Shown here one piece after another: positions 1 through 7,168 of a stretch of 34,250 nucleotides of DNA (position 1 is the first letter of the stretch; every line of letters begins with the position of its first letter). The notes below the pieces were generated by a model. It searched no databases. It was given only the letters and a program-made list of their open reading frames with translations, and was not told the DNA's origin. The stretch lies in assembly GCA_900553105.1 (NCBI GenBank), contig USCE01000005.1, positions 1-34,250 of the forward strand, read 5' to 3'. A program made the translations under genes and the position numbers. Source of the DNA: an uncultured Sutterella sp. Lineage in GTDB: Bacteria; Pseudomonadota; Gammaproteobacteria; Burkholderiales; Burkholderiaceae_F.

Positions 1-32
1 CGTCGGCAGCGTCAGATGTGTATAAGAGACAG
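1..32 (+). other. Nextera read-1 adapter (artefact)
   Basis: The first 32 bases match the Illumina Nextera read-1 transposase adapter, missing only its leading T. They end in the 19-base Tn5 mosaic end AGATGTGTATAAGAGACAG at 14-32. This is library sequence left on the contig, not organism DNA and not a natural Tn5 end. Genomic sequence starts at about 33. Confidence 0.97.
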
Positions 33-727
33 GAACCATAGCGTGTGCACAGGTCGCGCATCGCATGAATGAATTCTAGTTTACCGGGAACCATGTTCAT
101 ATTGCCGGCGACGGCTTCAACAATTACGCAGGCAATATCCTCACCGTATTGTTTAAAAGCGTTTTCGAGTTGTTCAACGTTGTTGTATTCGAGCACCAAA
201 GTGTGTTCGGTGACACTGGCCGGAACACCTGCCGAGCTCGGGTTGCCGAAGGTGAGCATGCCGGAGCCGGCTTTGACAAGAAGGCTGTCGCTGTGGCCGT
301 GGTAGCAGCCTTCAAATTTGATGATTTTATTGCGCCCCGTGTAACCGCGAGCCAAACGGATTGCACTCATGCCGGCTTCGGTGCCGGAGCTCACTAAGCG
401 CACCTCTTCAATGCTCGGGATAATACGACGGATTTCTTCGGCAATGAGAATTTCGCGTTGTGTTGCACAACCGAACGTTAAGCCCTGATCGACGGCATCA
501 TGAACGGCTCGAATGACTTCCGGGTGATTGTGTCCCAAAATCATAGGGCCCCAAGAGCCGATGTAGTCGATGTAGCGCTTGCCGTCTTCATCCCACATAT
601 AGGCGCCTTGGGCTTTTTTCATAAAGCGCGGTGAGCCGCCTACGCTACCGAAAGCGCGCACGGGGGAGTTCACTCCACCGGGAATGCTTTGACGAGCACG
701 TTCAAACAAAATGTCATTGGTATCCAT
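33..727 (-). CDS. hemL: Glutamate-1-semialdehyde 2,1-aminomutase, N-terminal part (cut at contig edge)
   Basis: My minus-strand translation from the ATG at 727 begins MDTNDILFERARQSIPGGVN and stays open for about 231 codons to the adapter junction. HemL is the cytosolic PLP enzyme that converts glutamate-1-semialdehyde to 5-aminolevulinate, the tetrapyrrole precursor. Family signatures seen are SIPGGVNSPVRAF near the start, the SSGTEAGMSAIRLARG cofactor-phosphate region and the KFEGCYHGHSD motif. The family is usually about 425-430 residues, so the second half, including the PLP-binding lysine, lies outside the contig. AAGGA sits 8 nt before the start. The gene begins 17 nt after the PagP-OmpW gene on the same strand, so the two are probably cotranscribed. 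The truncation is an assembly edge, not gene decay. Confidence 0.95.
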
Positions 728-744
728 TCTCAAAATCCTTTTAA

Positions 745-1893
745 TTAAAAAGCGTAACCGAGACCAAGGTTAAAGCTCGTATTGGCCGGCGTAAAACGAT
801 CGCCGATTCTTGTATCGGCATCCAGGGGTACGTCGTGGAAATGTGGATAATTTACCGTGATGTCTCCCATCACTCGTAAATGATCGGTCACAGCCCACGT
901 AAAGCCTGTTTGCAGTACCACGTTAACCGTGCTGTCGCGATAGTCATATTCTTCGGAATTGAGCACGGAGTAGGCGGCGCCAGCGCCCACATGTAAGCGT
1001 GTATTGTCGAGTACTTCGAAGTGATATTGCAACATGAGGTTGATGTTGCTTAATTCAAAGTTGCCCTTGCGATGGCCGCTTAAGCGCAAGTCATGATCGC
1101 TTTCTTGGTAGCTTAAATCAACTGCCCAATGACGGTAAAAGAAGTGGCGTAAGCCGATTTTAAAGCCCTCAGCGGAACGGAATGTGTAGTCCTGACGATA
1201 GTCGCCATCACCGTCAGAAAGATCAGTTTTAACCCAAGAACCTTGAGCATAAATTTCCGTGTTGTTACGCCAAGGAGCACCTTCGGGCAATGGTGCAAAA
1301 CGTCGAGCTTTGTCATCAAATTCAAATTTCGAGAAAAAGAAAAAGACGTTGCTGATCGGAATATAGGTCATGTAGACATTAAATTTGTCCGTTCCGGCAC
1401 TAACCAAAGGAAGCGGTACAGGAATGGGCAACCACATCATGTCATTGCGGAAGGTGACGCCGGCAGTGTACCCGGCGCCGACATGCATACCTGTTTGAGC
1501 GATCGGGAAGCGTGCAACCCACGCATAGCCGAAAATGGGTTCGGGTTCGTAGTTCGAGTCCCGAAACAGCATCGCGTAGACCATCCTTTCATTGCCGCGC
1601 TCATCAATGACGGTACGCACGAGCCCCGCGCCCGCGGGAAAAGCATTTTGTTCGTAGCGATTGTCGTAGTCCCAGCTGGGGTGATTGGTATAAAAAGGCA
1701 ATATGATGCCGGTGCGGCCGTTTTCAATGATGTCATGCATGCCGTTGAGTTGATTGCCGATAAAACCTGCATCGGGATACGGTGACCACCCTCCGGGCAG
1801 TGTGTTAACGAAGGAATCGACAAAGCCGGCCTGTGCAACGGAAACTGCAGATGTCATGCAGGCAGCCACGGCAAACTGTTTAAAAGAAATCAC
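745..1893 (-). CDS. PagP-type lipid A palmitoyltransferase fused to an OmpW-like beta-barrel
   Basis: The protein has 382 residues from the GTG at 1893, chosen because AAAGGTG lies 6 nt upstream; a GTG at 1902 is the alternative but has no properly spaced site. Residues 1-22 form a signal peptide ending VAQA|GF. Residues about 55-195 read as PagP, the outer-membrane enzyme that moves palmitate from a phospholipid to lipid A. Visible are GRTGIILPFYTNHPSWDYDN, YAMLFRDSNYEPEPIFGYAW, GAGYTAGVTFRND and VYMTYIP. The catalytic residues known from E. coli PagP (His33, Asp76, Ser77) correspond to His71, Asp112 and Ser113 here. Residues about 210-382 form a second barrel resembling OmpW: amphipathic strands, LQYHF and LHVGAGAAYSVLN, and a C-terminal GLGYAF ending in Phe. 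E. coli PagP has only about 160 mature residues, so the tail is an added domain. The PagP call is strong; the OmpW assignment is by resemblance only. Confidence 0.85.
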   Translation of the reverse strand: MISFKQFAVAACMTSAVSVAQAGFVDSFVNTLPGGWSPYPDAGFIGNQLNGMHDIIENGRTGIILPFYTNHPSWDYDNRYEQNAFPAGAGLVRTVIDERGNERMVYAMLFRDSNYEPEPIFGYAWVARFPIAQTGMHVGAGYTAGVTFRNDMMWLPIPVPLPLVSAGTDKFNVYMTYIPISNVFFFFSKFEFDDKARRFAPLPEGAPWRNNTEIYAQGSWVKTDLSDGDGDYRQDYTFRSAEGFKIGLRHFFYRHWAVDLSYQESDHDLRLSGHRKGNFELSNINLMLQYHFEVLDNTRLHVGAGAAYSVLNSEEYDYRDSTVNVVLQTGFTWAVTDHLRVMGDITVNYPHFHDVPLDADTRIGDRFTPANTSFNLGLGYAF

Positions 1894-1954
1894 GGTAAGC
1901 ACCTTTCTGTATGGTGTTTTGAGCTTGAAATAAGAGGAAAAATCTTAGCACGTT

Positions 1955-1984
1955 TTGGCGTCATTGCTCTTAAAACGTTACAAT
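1955..1984 (+). promoter_or_regulatory. Candidate sigma70 promoter of rnpB
   Basis: TTGGCG (1955-1960) and TACAAT (1979-1984) are separated by 18 nt. Transcription would start at about 1991, a few bases before the P1 helix of RNase P RNA. This is inferred from spacing and position. Confidence 0.5.
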
Positions 1985-1995
1985 GCTTGCCGGAT

Positions 1996-2308
1996 AAAGT
2001 TCGCCACGACAATCGCGGGGATCCGTCAGGAAACACGAGGAAAGTCCGGACTCCACAGAGCACCGTAGCAGTTAACGACTGTCTGCCGCAAGGTACGGAT
2101 TAGAGCAACAGAGACGAGCCGACTTCGGGTCGGGTGAAACGGGCAATCTCTACGGGGAGCAACATCAAATAGGCAACCGCAGATCCTGCTCGGGGAGGTT
2201 GCGGGTAGATGGCTTGAGACGTAGCGCAAGTTGCGTTCTAGATGAATGATTGTCGGTCACATTCTTTCGGAGTGCGAAACAGAATCCGGCTTATCGGCGA
2301 ACTTTATC
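1996..2308 (+). ncRNA. rnpB: RNase P RNA, bacterial type A, compact
   Basis: This is the catalytic RNA of RNase P, which trims the 5' leader of pre-tRNAs. The ends pair as a perfect 10-bp P1 (AAAGTTCGCC at 1996-2005 with GGCGAACTTT at 2296-2305), and P2 pairs GACAATC (2008-2014) with GATTGTC (2248-2254). Universal core elements are present: GAGGAAAGTCCGGACTCC, AGAGCAACAGAGA, CAAATAGG, CTAGATGAATGA and ACAGAATCCGGCTTAT. At about 313 nt it is shorter than E. coli M1 RNA (377 nt). After the P12 hairpin (2119-2133) the sequence passes from GTGAAACGG almost directly to the 3' P11 strand, so no P13 or P14 helix is visible. An extra hairpin near 2257-2275 looks like P19. Ends are set from P1 and could be off by a few bases. 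Downstream sequence is T-rich, but I see no strong terminator for it. Confidence 0.95.
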
Positions 2309-2341
2309 TTTTCTTTCATTGCTCTTTCAAATTCCCACTTG

Positions 2342-2373
2342 AAAAAAGAGCCGCAAAACAGCTGTTTCGCGGC
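2342..2373 (-). terminator. Rho-independent terminator of the feo operon
   Basis: Read on the minus strand, the 12-bp arms GCCGCGAAACAG and CTGTTTTGCGGC (2373-2350) are followed by TCTTTTTT (2349-2342). It lies about 50 nt after the feoB stop codon. The plus strand has no T-run after the stem, so it should act only on feo transcripts. Confidence 0.75.
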
Positions 2374-2379
2374 GAAGTT

Positions 2380-2406
2380 GAGCGGCTCGGTGCCGTAGAG
2401 CCGCTC
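2380..2406 (-). repeat. Perfect 9-bp inverted repeat between feoB and its terminator
   Basis: GAGCGGCTC (2380-2388) and GAGCCGCTC (2398-2406) flank a 9-nt loop, starting about 15 nt after the feoB stop. There is no T-run. It may be a second stabilising hairpin at the 3' end of the feo mRNA; its function is not shown. Confidence 0.5.
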
Positions 2407-2421
2407 GGGACTTAGGAAACT

Positions 2422-4782
2422 TTAAGCCACTGGAATAATGGGGATGATTCTCGGACCTTTACCGGCATCTTTCTTTGCGAAAGTTTTCATCCAGCAGTAC
2501 ATGCCGAAGAGAATGCCCAGTGAGACGATGATGCAGACGGTAGAGTAAACCGGGGCTTGTGCGAAGTTGACGACGCGGTAGAAGATTGTGGCGACGCTGT
2601 AGCCTAAGGCCAACGTCCATGCGCAGGCAAAGATCGTCCACTTCGTTCCCACTTCTCGATAAATGGCAGCCACGGCAGCTACGCAAGGCACGTAAAGCAG
2701 AACCATTAAGAGGTACGCAAAGACCGCAGAAGTCGAACCGAACAAGGTTTGGATCGTGGTAATCGTACCGAGCGATACACCTTGTTCTTCGGCCGCGGCA
2801 GCGCTGTCGGATAAGTCATCGACGGAAATACCGAGTGGGTCACTGAATGCTCCGGTAAGTCCTGCGAAATTTTCACCGATCGTGCCGACGGCTTCGGAGA
2901 ATGTATCGGCTAGCGAGAATCCACTTTCTTCTGCCTCGGCTTCTTCAGCGTTGCCTTCGGCTACTACTGCGACTGCTTCATTGACAGCCATGGTGTCGTA
3001 GAGAGAGTTCAAGGTGCCAACCACGGCTTCCTTGGCGAAAATACCGGTAAACACACCGACGGCAGCCGGCCAGTTTTCTTCTTGAATACCCATTGGTTCA
3101 AAGACAGGAACAATGGTCTTACCGATTTGTGAGAGAACGGATTTTTCCGTGTCTTCGTTACCGAAAGAGCCATCGGTACCCATGGAGTTCAAGAATGCCA
3201 AGCAACCGACAATCACAACGATCACTTTACCGGCGCGGAACATGAAGGTGCGCACGCGGTCCCAGGTGCGGGTCATCACACCTTTGAGTGTCGGAATGTG
3301 GTACGGTGGCATTTCCATGACAAAGGCTCCGGCAGCTCCCGGCAGAGCCGTACGCTTTAAGAGAAAACCCGTGAAGATGGCCGCGACAATACCGATAAGG
3401 TAGAGGCCGAAAACCAAGTTTTGACCGTTTGTCGGCCAGAAAGCGGTTGCAAAGAGCACGTAAACGGGCAGGCGAGCACCGCAACTCATAAACGGAGTCA
3501 TCATAACCGTGATGATACGGTCAGTGGCACGATCCATCGTGCGCGTTGCCATGATGGCAGGTACATTACAGCCGAAGCCGACAAGAAGCGGTACAAAGGC
3601 TTTACCGGGCAAACCCAAGGCACGCATCAGGCGGTCCATGACAAACGCAGCACGGGCCATGTAACCGGACTCTTCCAAGATGGCCAAGAATAAGAACATG
3701 AAAAAGACGACCGGAATGAAGGTTGAAATCGTTTGCAAACCGCCGCCGATACCGCTTGAGAGAAACACGGTCAACCATTCCGGGAAGTGCCAGGAAGCCA
3801 AGAGTTGGCCTAATCCGTCAACAAAGATTCCGCCGACTAAAATGTCAAAGAAATCAATGAAAACAGCCCCAAAATTCTGTGTGAACAAGAACGTGATGTA
3901 CATGATCAGCAAGAAAATGGGTAGGCCCAACCAACGGTGTAGAATCACTCGGTCAATACGGTCGGTAAGTGTGGCGCTAGCCTCGCCCTCGCGTACAATG
4001 GCTTTTTCGGCAATGCGCCCCACTAACTCGTAACGAGCGTTGGCAATTTCGATGTCGGTGTTTTCATCGAAGTGCTTATCAACCTCTGCAACAATGCTTT
4101 GAACCTTCGTTAAATCCACTTGCGCGAATTTTTCTTCAATGCCAGGGGCGTGCTCCAAGAATTGCACGGCAAGCCAAGCTTTTTGTTCCGCACGCTCGGT
4201 CGGCAACTCTTGAGCAATGGCCTTGATAGCTTCTGTGATGTGCTCGTTGAATTGCACTTGACAGGGGGCAATTTGGGGAGCTGCAACAAAGCGTGTGAGT
4301 GCACTTTTGACTTCGGCAATGCCTTTGTCACGGTTAGCGATTACGCCGATAACAGGGCAACCGAGTTCTTTTTCAAGCGCTTCGATATCAATGCGAATTT
4401 TGTGTTGACGGGCGATGTCGAGCATATTGAGTACTACAATCATCGGCACGTGCATTTCGGTTATTTGAGCCGTGAGGTAGAGATTGCGCTCGAGATTGGA
4501 CGCATCGACAATATTGACAATCGCCTCAGCCTGACCGCTGAGCAGATAGTCACGGGCTACGATTTCGTCTTCACCGGAAATTGAAGAGGGCGTGACAGAG
4601 TAGATCCCTGGTAAGTCCACGACTTCAAAATCGGTACCTTCGTGGGAGAAGTTACCGGTCTTTTTATCTACCGTGACCCCGGGCCAGTTACCGACACGTT
4701 GGCGTGAACCAGTGAGGGCATTAAAAAGGGTTGTTTTCCCGCAATTGGGATTGCCGATTAGGGCAATAGTGTGTTGACTCAT
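2422..4782 (-). CDS. feoB: Ferrous iron transporter FeoB
   Basis: FeoB is the inner-membrane Fe(II) importer with a cytosolic GTPase domain at its N-terminus. The protein has 786 residues, like E. coli FeoB (773). The GTPase domain shows the P-loop GNPNCGKTTLFN (from about residue 10), the GNWPGVTVDKK switch region, DLPGIYS (G3) and NMLD (G4). A helical insert-like region follows, then the membrane domain from about residue 280 with many hydrophobic helices and the conserved stretches GFGCNVPAIMATRTM and MPPYHIPTLKG. An acidic Ala/Glu-rich stretch precedes the last helices, in the place of the variable region seen in E. coli. AGAGGA lies 7 nt before the ATG. It is third in a feoA-feoA-feoB operon, 20 nt after the second feoA, and no feoC is seen. 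Control by iron and oxygen is suggested by the upstream boxes at 5468-5500. Confidence 0.98.
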   Translation of the reverse strand: MSQHTIALIGNPNCGKTTLFNALTGSRQRVGNWPGVTVDKKTGNFSHEGTDFEVVDLPGIYSVTPSSISGEDEIVARDYLLSGQAEAIVNIVDASNLERNLYLTAQITEMHVPMIVVLNMLDIARQHKIRIDIEALEKELGCPVIGVIANRDKGIAEVKSALTRFVAAPQIAPCQVQFNEHITEAIKAIAQELPTERAEQKAWLAVQFLEHAPGIEEKFAQVDLTKVQSIVAEVDKHFDENTDIEIANARYELVGRIAEKAIVREGEASATLTDRIDRVILHRWLGLPIFLLIMYITFLFTQNFGAVFIDFFDILVGGIFVDGLGQLLASWHFPEWLTVFLSSGIGGGLQTISTFIPVVFFMFLFLAILEESGYMARAAFVMDRLMRALGLPGKAFVPLLVGFGCNVPAIMATRTMDRATDRIITVMMTPFMSCGARLPVYVLFATAFWPTNGQNLVFGLYLIGIVAAIFTGFLLKRTALPGAAGAFVMEMPPYHIPTLKGVMTRTWDRVRTFMFRAGKVIVVIVGCLAFLNSMGTDGSFGNEDTEKSVLSQIGKTIVPVFEPMGIQEENWPAAVGVFTGIFAKEAVVGTLNSLYDTMAVNEAVAVVAEGNAEEAEAEESGFSLADTFSEAVGTIGENFAGLTGAFSDPLGISVDDLSDSAAAAEEQGVSLGTITTIQTLFGSTSAVFAYLLMVLLYVPCVAAVAAIYREVGTKWTIFACAWTLALGYSVATIFYRVVNFAQAPVYSTVCIIVSLGILFGMYCWMKTFAKKDAGKGPRIIPIIPVA

Positions 4783-4802
4783 GTTGAATTCCTCTGCAAT
4801 CT

Positions 4803-5033
4803 TTACGCCATGGGTTCGATGTCAAGAATGTCCGCTTCGTCTTTACGTACGGAAATCAAGCAACCGCGAACCCGAACTTCAATGGGATCACCCAGAGGGG
4901 CAATGCGTACAACTTCAAGCGTGCAACCCGGGGAAATACCCAACATCAAAAGTCGGCGACGGTATTCGGTAGAGCCGGCCTTAAAGGCTTTAATGCGGCA
5001 CTTGGCACCAATGGGAAGATCTTTAAATTGCAT
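4803..5033 (-). CDS. feoA: FeoA family protein (second copy)
   Basis: This 76-residue protein is a single FeoA domain (SH3-like fold): it opens MQFKDLPIGAKCRIKAF, has the family's RRRLLMLGISPGCTLEVVR core, and ends with the VRVRGCLISVRKDEADILDIE strand pair. FeoA is a small cytosolic partner needed for FeoB-driven Fe(II) uptake. AAAGG sits 6 nt upstream of the ATG. The gene follows the first feoA by 13 nt and precedes feoB by 20 nt. It is clearly different in sequence from the first copy, so the pair is not a recent tandem duplication. Confidence 0.93.
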   Translation of the reverse strand: MQFKDLPIGAKCRIKAFKAGSTEYRRRLLMLGISPGCTLEVVRIAPLGDPIEVRVRGCLISVRKDEADILDIEPMA

Positions 5034-5046
5034 GACAAACCTTTAA

Positions 5047-5289
5047 TCAATAAACATAAATGCGTTCAGCAAGTTGGTAGTTAACCCCGATGCGACTGTC
5101 GCCTACGGCAAGCAACAACGGTTCGTTGAACGCGCAGTGGAGGACTTTGACAGAGCTGCCTCTCATCAAACCGAGCTGAAACAGACGTTCGTATTCGTCA
5201 GCGGGTAACTTGATCTTGACGACGGTGACCGGGCTGTCAAGAGCAATTTCAGTCAAAGGGCGCAGTTGAGACATATTCTTCTTTTCCAT
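5047..5289 (-). CDS. feoA: FeoA family protein (first copy)
   Basis: This is the promoter-proximal gene of the feo operon, with 80 residues from the ATG at 5289. A second ATG at 5274 would give 75 residues (MSQLRPLTEIALDSP...). It may be the better start, since the purine-rich GGAAAAGAAG precedes it while the first ATG is preceded by pyrimidines. The FeoA domain is seen in the YERLFQLGLMRGSSVKVLH core and the final SRIGVNYQLAERIYV strand. FeoA proteins bind or tune FeoB. Two separate FeoA proteins upstream of one FeoB suggest a division of labour, but that is inference. Confidence 0.9.
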   Translation of the reverse strand: MEKKNMSQLRPLTEIALDSPVTVVKIKLPADEYERLFQLGLMRGSSVKVLHCAFNEPLLLAVGDSRIGVNYQLAERIYVY

Positions 5290-5454
5290 AGAAGCCAGGG
5301 GGCAAACTCCCTGTGTGTTTTTTCAATAAGTGAATGTTAATAAGAAGCGTTATCAATAACAAGAAATAAAAAATACGAAGGATTTCTTAGAATTCAAAAT
5401 TTGAAAAACTAATAATGCTATGAAAAATAAGGATAATAGTCTGAATTAATGGCG

Positions 5455-5460
5455 TTTATA
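5455..5460 (-). promoter_or_regulatory. Candidate -10 element of the feo operon promoter
   Basis: On the minus strand the hexamer is TATAAA, with a predicted start near 5448. It lies just downstream of the Fur-like and FNR-like boxes, about 165-180 nt ahead of the first feoA start, implying a long AT-rich 5' leader. There is no good -35 hexamer, as expected for an activator-dependent promoter. No gene is visible in 5290-5617. Confidence 0.45.
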
Positions 5461-5467
5461 GAGTGAG

Positions 5468-5486
5468 ATTAATGAGAATCTTTTAT
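5468..5486 (-). promoter_or_regulatory. Fur-box-like site in the feo promoter
   Basis: ATTAATGAGAATCTTTTAT matches 12 of 19 positions of the Fur consensus GATAATGATAATCATTATC, including the run AATGAxAATC. It sits between the FNR-type box and the -10 element, where a bound repressor would block the promoter. Iron repression of feo by Fur is known in many bacteria; this site is predicted by eye. Confidence 0.5.
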
Positions 5487-5500
5487 TTGATTTTAATCAA
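5487..5500 (-). promoter_or_regulatory. FNR/Anr box in the feo promoter
   Basis: TTGATTTTAATCAA is a perfect match to the palindromic FNR consensus TTGAT-N4-ATCAA. Its centre lies about 45 nt upstream of the predicted start, close to the class II activator position near -41.5. FNR activates feo in E. coli, where Fe(II) is the main form under anoxia. It directly abuts the Fur-like box. Confidence 0.7.
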
Positions 5501-5558
5501 AAAAATTGTTCTTTTCATCCGTTATTGTTCTGAAGTTTTCTTTTTAACTGAATATATT

Positions 5559-5584
5559 AACGGGTCGAATAAACTCGACCCGTT
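5559..5584 (-). terminator. Terminator-like hairpin after the mscS-type gene
   Basis: The 10-bp arms AACGGGTCGA and TCGACCCGTT surround a 6-nt loop, starting about 34 nt after the stop codon at 5618. The following minus-strand sequence is AT-rich (AATATATTC) but has no clean T-run. It would separate this gene from the feo operon. Confidence 0.5.
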
Positions 5585-5617
5585 AGTATAAGAGATTAAT
5601 CAACAATAATTCTCAAT

Positions 5618-6949
5618 CTAATTTGTGGACTTTACTGTCAACTCTCCGCTCATGCGAATATCTCTGATCGCATACGGGATTGAAATATTTTCCTCGTCAA
5701 AACGGGTAAGAATCTTCTTCATGATCGTTGATTTCAGTACGCTGACACCGTTTTCCGGATCCAGTACCCAAAAGTTCACACGCAAATTGACACCGTCAGC
5801 GCCAAACCCGGTCATAACAGCAGTCGGTTTACGGATGGGGTCAATGCGCGACATTCCGGAGACGATCTCAACCATAATGTTGCAGGCTTGTTCAACGTCA
5901 CACTCGTAACCGATGGCCACTTCTACAAAATGAGACACAGCCCGTTCGGTACGAGAGAAGTTTTTAACGTTGGAAGTCACAAGGGTTTCATTTGGAATGA
6001 TCATTTCTTCCCCCGTCAAGTTTCGCAACACTGAATAGCGAGTATTAATCTGAGATATCTTGCCGGAAAAGCCGCTCACTTCGATCATATCGCCAATTTT
6101 GACAGACTTATCGAACAAAATAATAAAGCCTGAGACGTAGTTTGAGGCAATCTTTTGTAAGCCGAAACCTAAGCCAACACCGAAGGCACCACCGAAGATC
6201 GAGAGGATTGTTAAATCAATGCCGACCGAAGAAAGCGAAAAAAGAATCGCTAAGGTGATTAGGCCGATGTAGGTTAAGCGAGACAGAACAACTTTTAAGT
6301 TCGGTTCAAGATCTTGGGCCGATTGAATGGTTTTGTCAATTAAGGAAGCAAGCCAACGAGCCACAATGACGGACAGGGCAACGGTAATTAATCCGTTAGT
6401 GAGTGTCCAGAGGTTTAATTTGTCACTGCCAATCGGCAATTGAATGGACTTCATGGTCTCAATAATGTCGGGCAGCACACCAAAAATATTCAATGCAGCC
6501 AGCGTCCAGAAGATTGTGTAGAAAACTTTGCGCACACGTGGGGAAAGTTGTTTTGTGCCCAGTAGCACGGCAAAAATTTCAATCAAGATAACGAGAATAG
6601 CCCAGGCATAGAAGATGCTGTAACCGATTCGAATAACGGTCAGCTTTGTCTCTGCGGGGATGAAATTGAGTGCCTGAACAACATAAACGCTAAAAGCAAG
6701 AACACTGGCAGCTACTAAAGAAAAAACCAAACGTCCGCTTAAGTCCAAACCGAATTGCCAAACATGATCCAGCCAACTTGTTGATTTAATGTGTTTACTC
6801 CAAATGGATAGAGATTTGCCGAAAGAGCTTGAGCAATAAGCGGCAATTAAGATGGCAAATACGATCAAGGCTAATTGAAACCAGAAGCTGAGCTGAAAGA
6901 ATTCGCTTCCAAGCAGCTCAGTAATAGATTGAATCAAATGTTCAGACAT
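5618..6949 (-). CDS. MscS-family mechanosensitive channel
   Basis: The protein has 443 residues from the ATG at 6949 (MSEHLIQSITELLGSEFF). The longest frame starts at a TTG at 7027, and an ATG at 6958 is also possible; none has a convincing ribosome site. The N-terminal 200 or so residues hold about five hydrophobic helices. Then come the pore-lining helix FGGAFGVGLGFGLQKIASN, the beta domain (GDMIEVSGFSGKISQINTRY, IIPNETLVTSNVKNFSR) and the alpha/beta C-terminal domain. These are the MscS signatures. Such inner-membrane channels open under membrane tension to release solutes on osmotic downshift. The extra N-terminal helices make it larger than E. coli MscS (286 residues), more like the YbdG-type relatives. 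It is transcribed alone, divergently from the acyl-CoA synthetase gene. Confidence 0.92.
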   Translation of the reverse strand: MSEHLIQSITELLGSEFFQLSFWFQLALIVFAILIAAYCSSSFGKSLSIWSKHIKSTSWLDHVWQFGLDLSGRLVFSLVAASVLAFSVYVVQALNFIPAETKLTVIRIGYSIFYAWAILVILIEIFAVLLGTKQLSPRVRKVFYTIFWTLAALNIFGVLPDIIETMKSIQLPIGSDKLNLWTLTNGLITVALSVIVARWLASLIDKTIQSAQDLEPNLKVVLSRLTYIGLITLAILFSLSSVGIDLTILSIFGGAFGVGLGFGLQKIASNYVSGFIILFDKSVKIGDMIEVSGFSGKISQINTRYSVLRNLTGEEMIIPNETLVTSNVKNFSRTERAVSHFVEVAIGYECDVEQACNIMVEIVSGMSRIDPIRKPTAVMTGFGADGVNLRVNFWVLDPENGVSVLKSTIMKKILTRFDEENISIPYAIRDIRMSGELTVKSTN

Positions 6950-7168
6950 CGGTGACATTTGGCAGATTAGGAAAAGGAGTAGGCAGTTTACCTTGCGACA
7001 TAAAAACTGTAAAGAGAAATGGAGCAAGCGAAATATAACAAAAGTCCTTGTGTGGCAAATGTGAACAAATGGCTAACAATGATAGCTCCAAAATCCTTTA
7101 CCACACGGTATGATAAGAGCGTTTCTCCCGCCTGCGGGTATCTCTTTTATATAGAAGGAATCGAATCC

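Noticed and set aside
14..32. A Tn5 mosaic end suggesting a transposon terminus
   Set aside because: It is part of the full Nextera adapter and has a matching adapter at the other contig end; no transposase gene is present.
1243..1785. A 180-residue open frame on the plus strand
   Set aside because: It is antisense to the PagP-OmpW gene and its composition looks like a shadow frame.
7019..7168. A 50-residue N-terminal extension of the acyl-CoA synthetase
   Set aside because: The ATG at 7169 has a good ribosome site and gives the normal family start; the extension has no family sequence.
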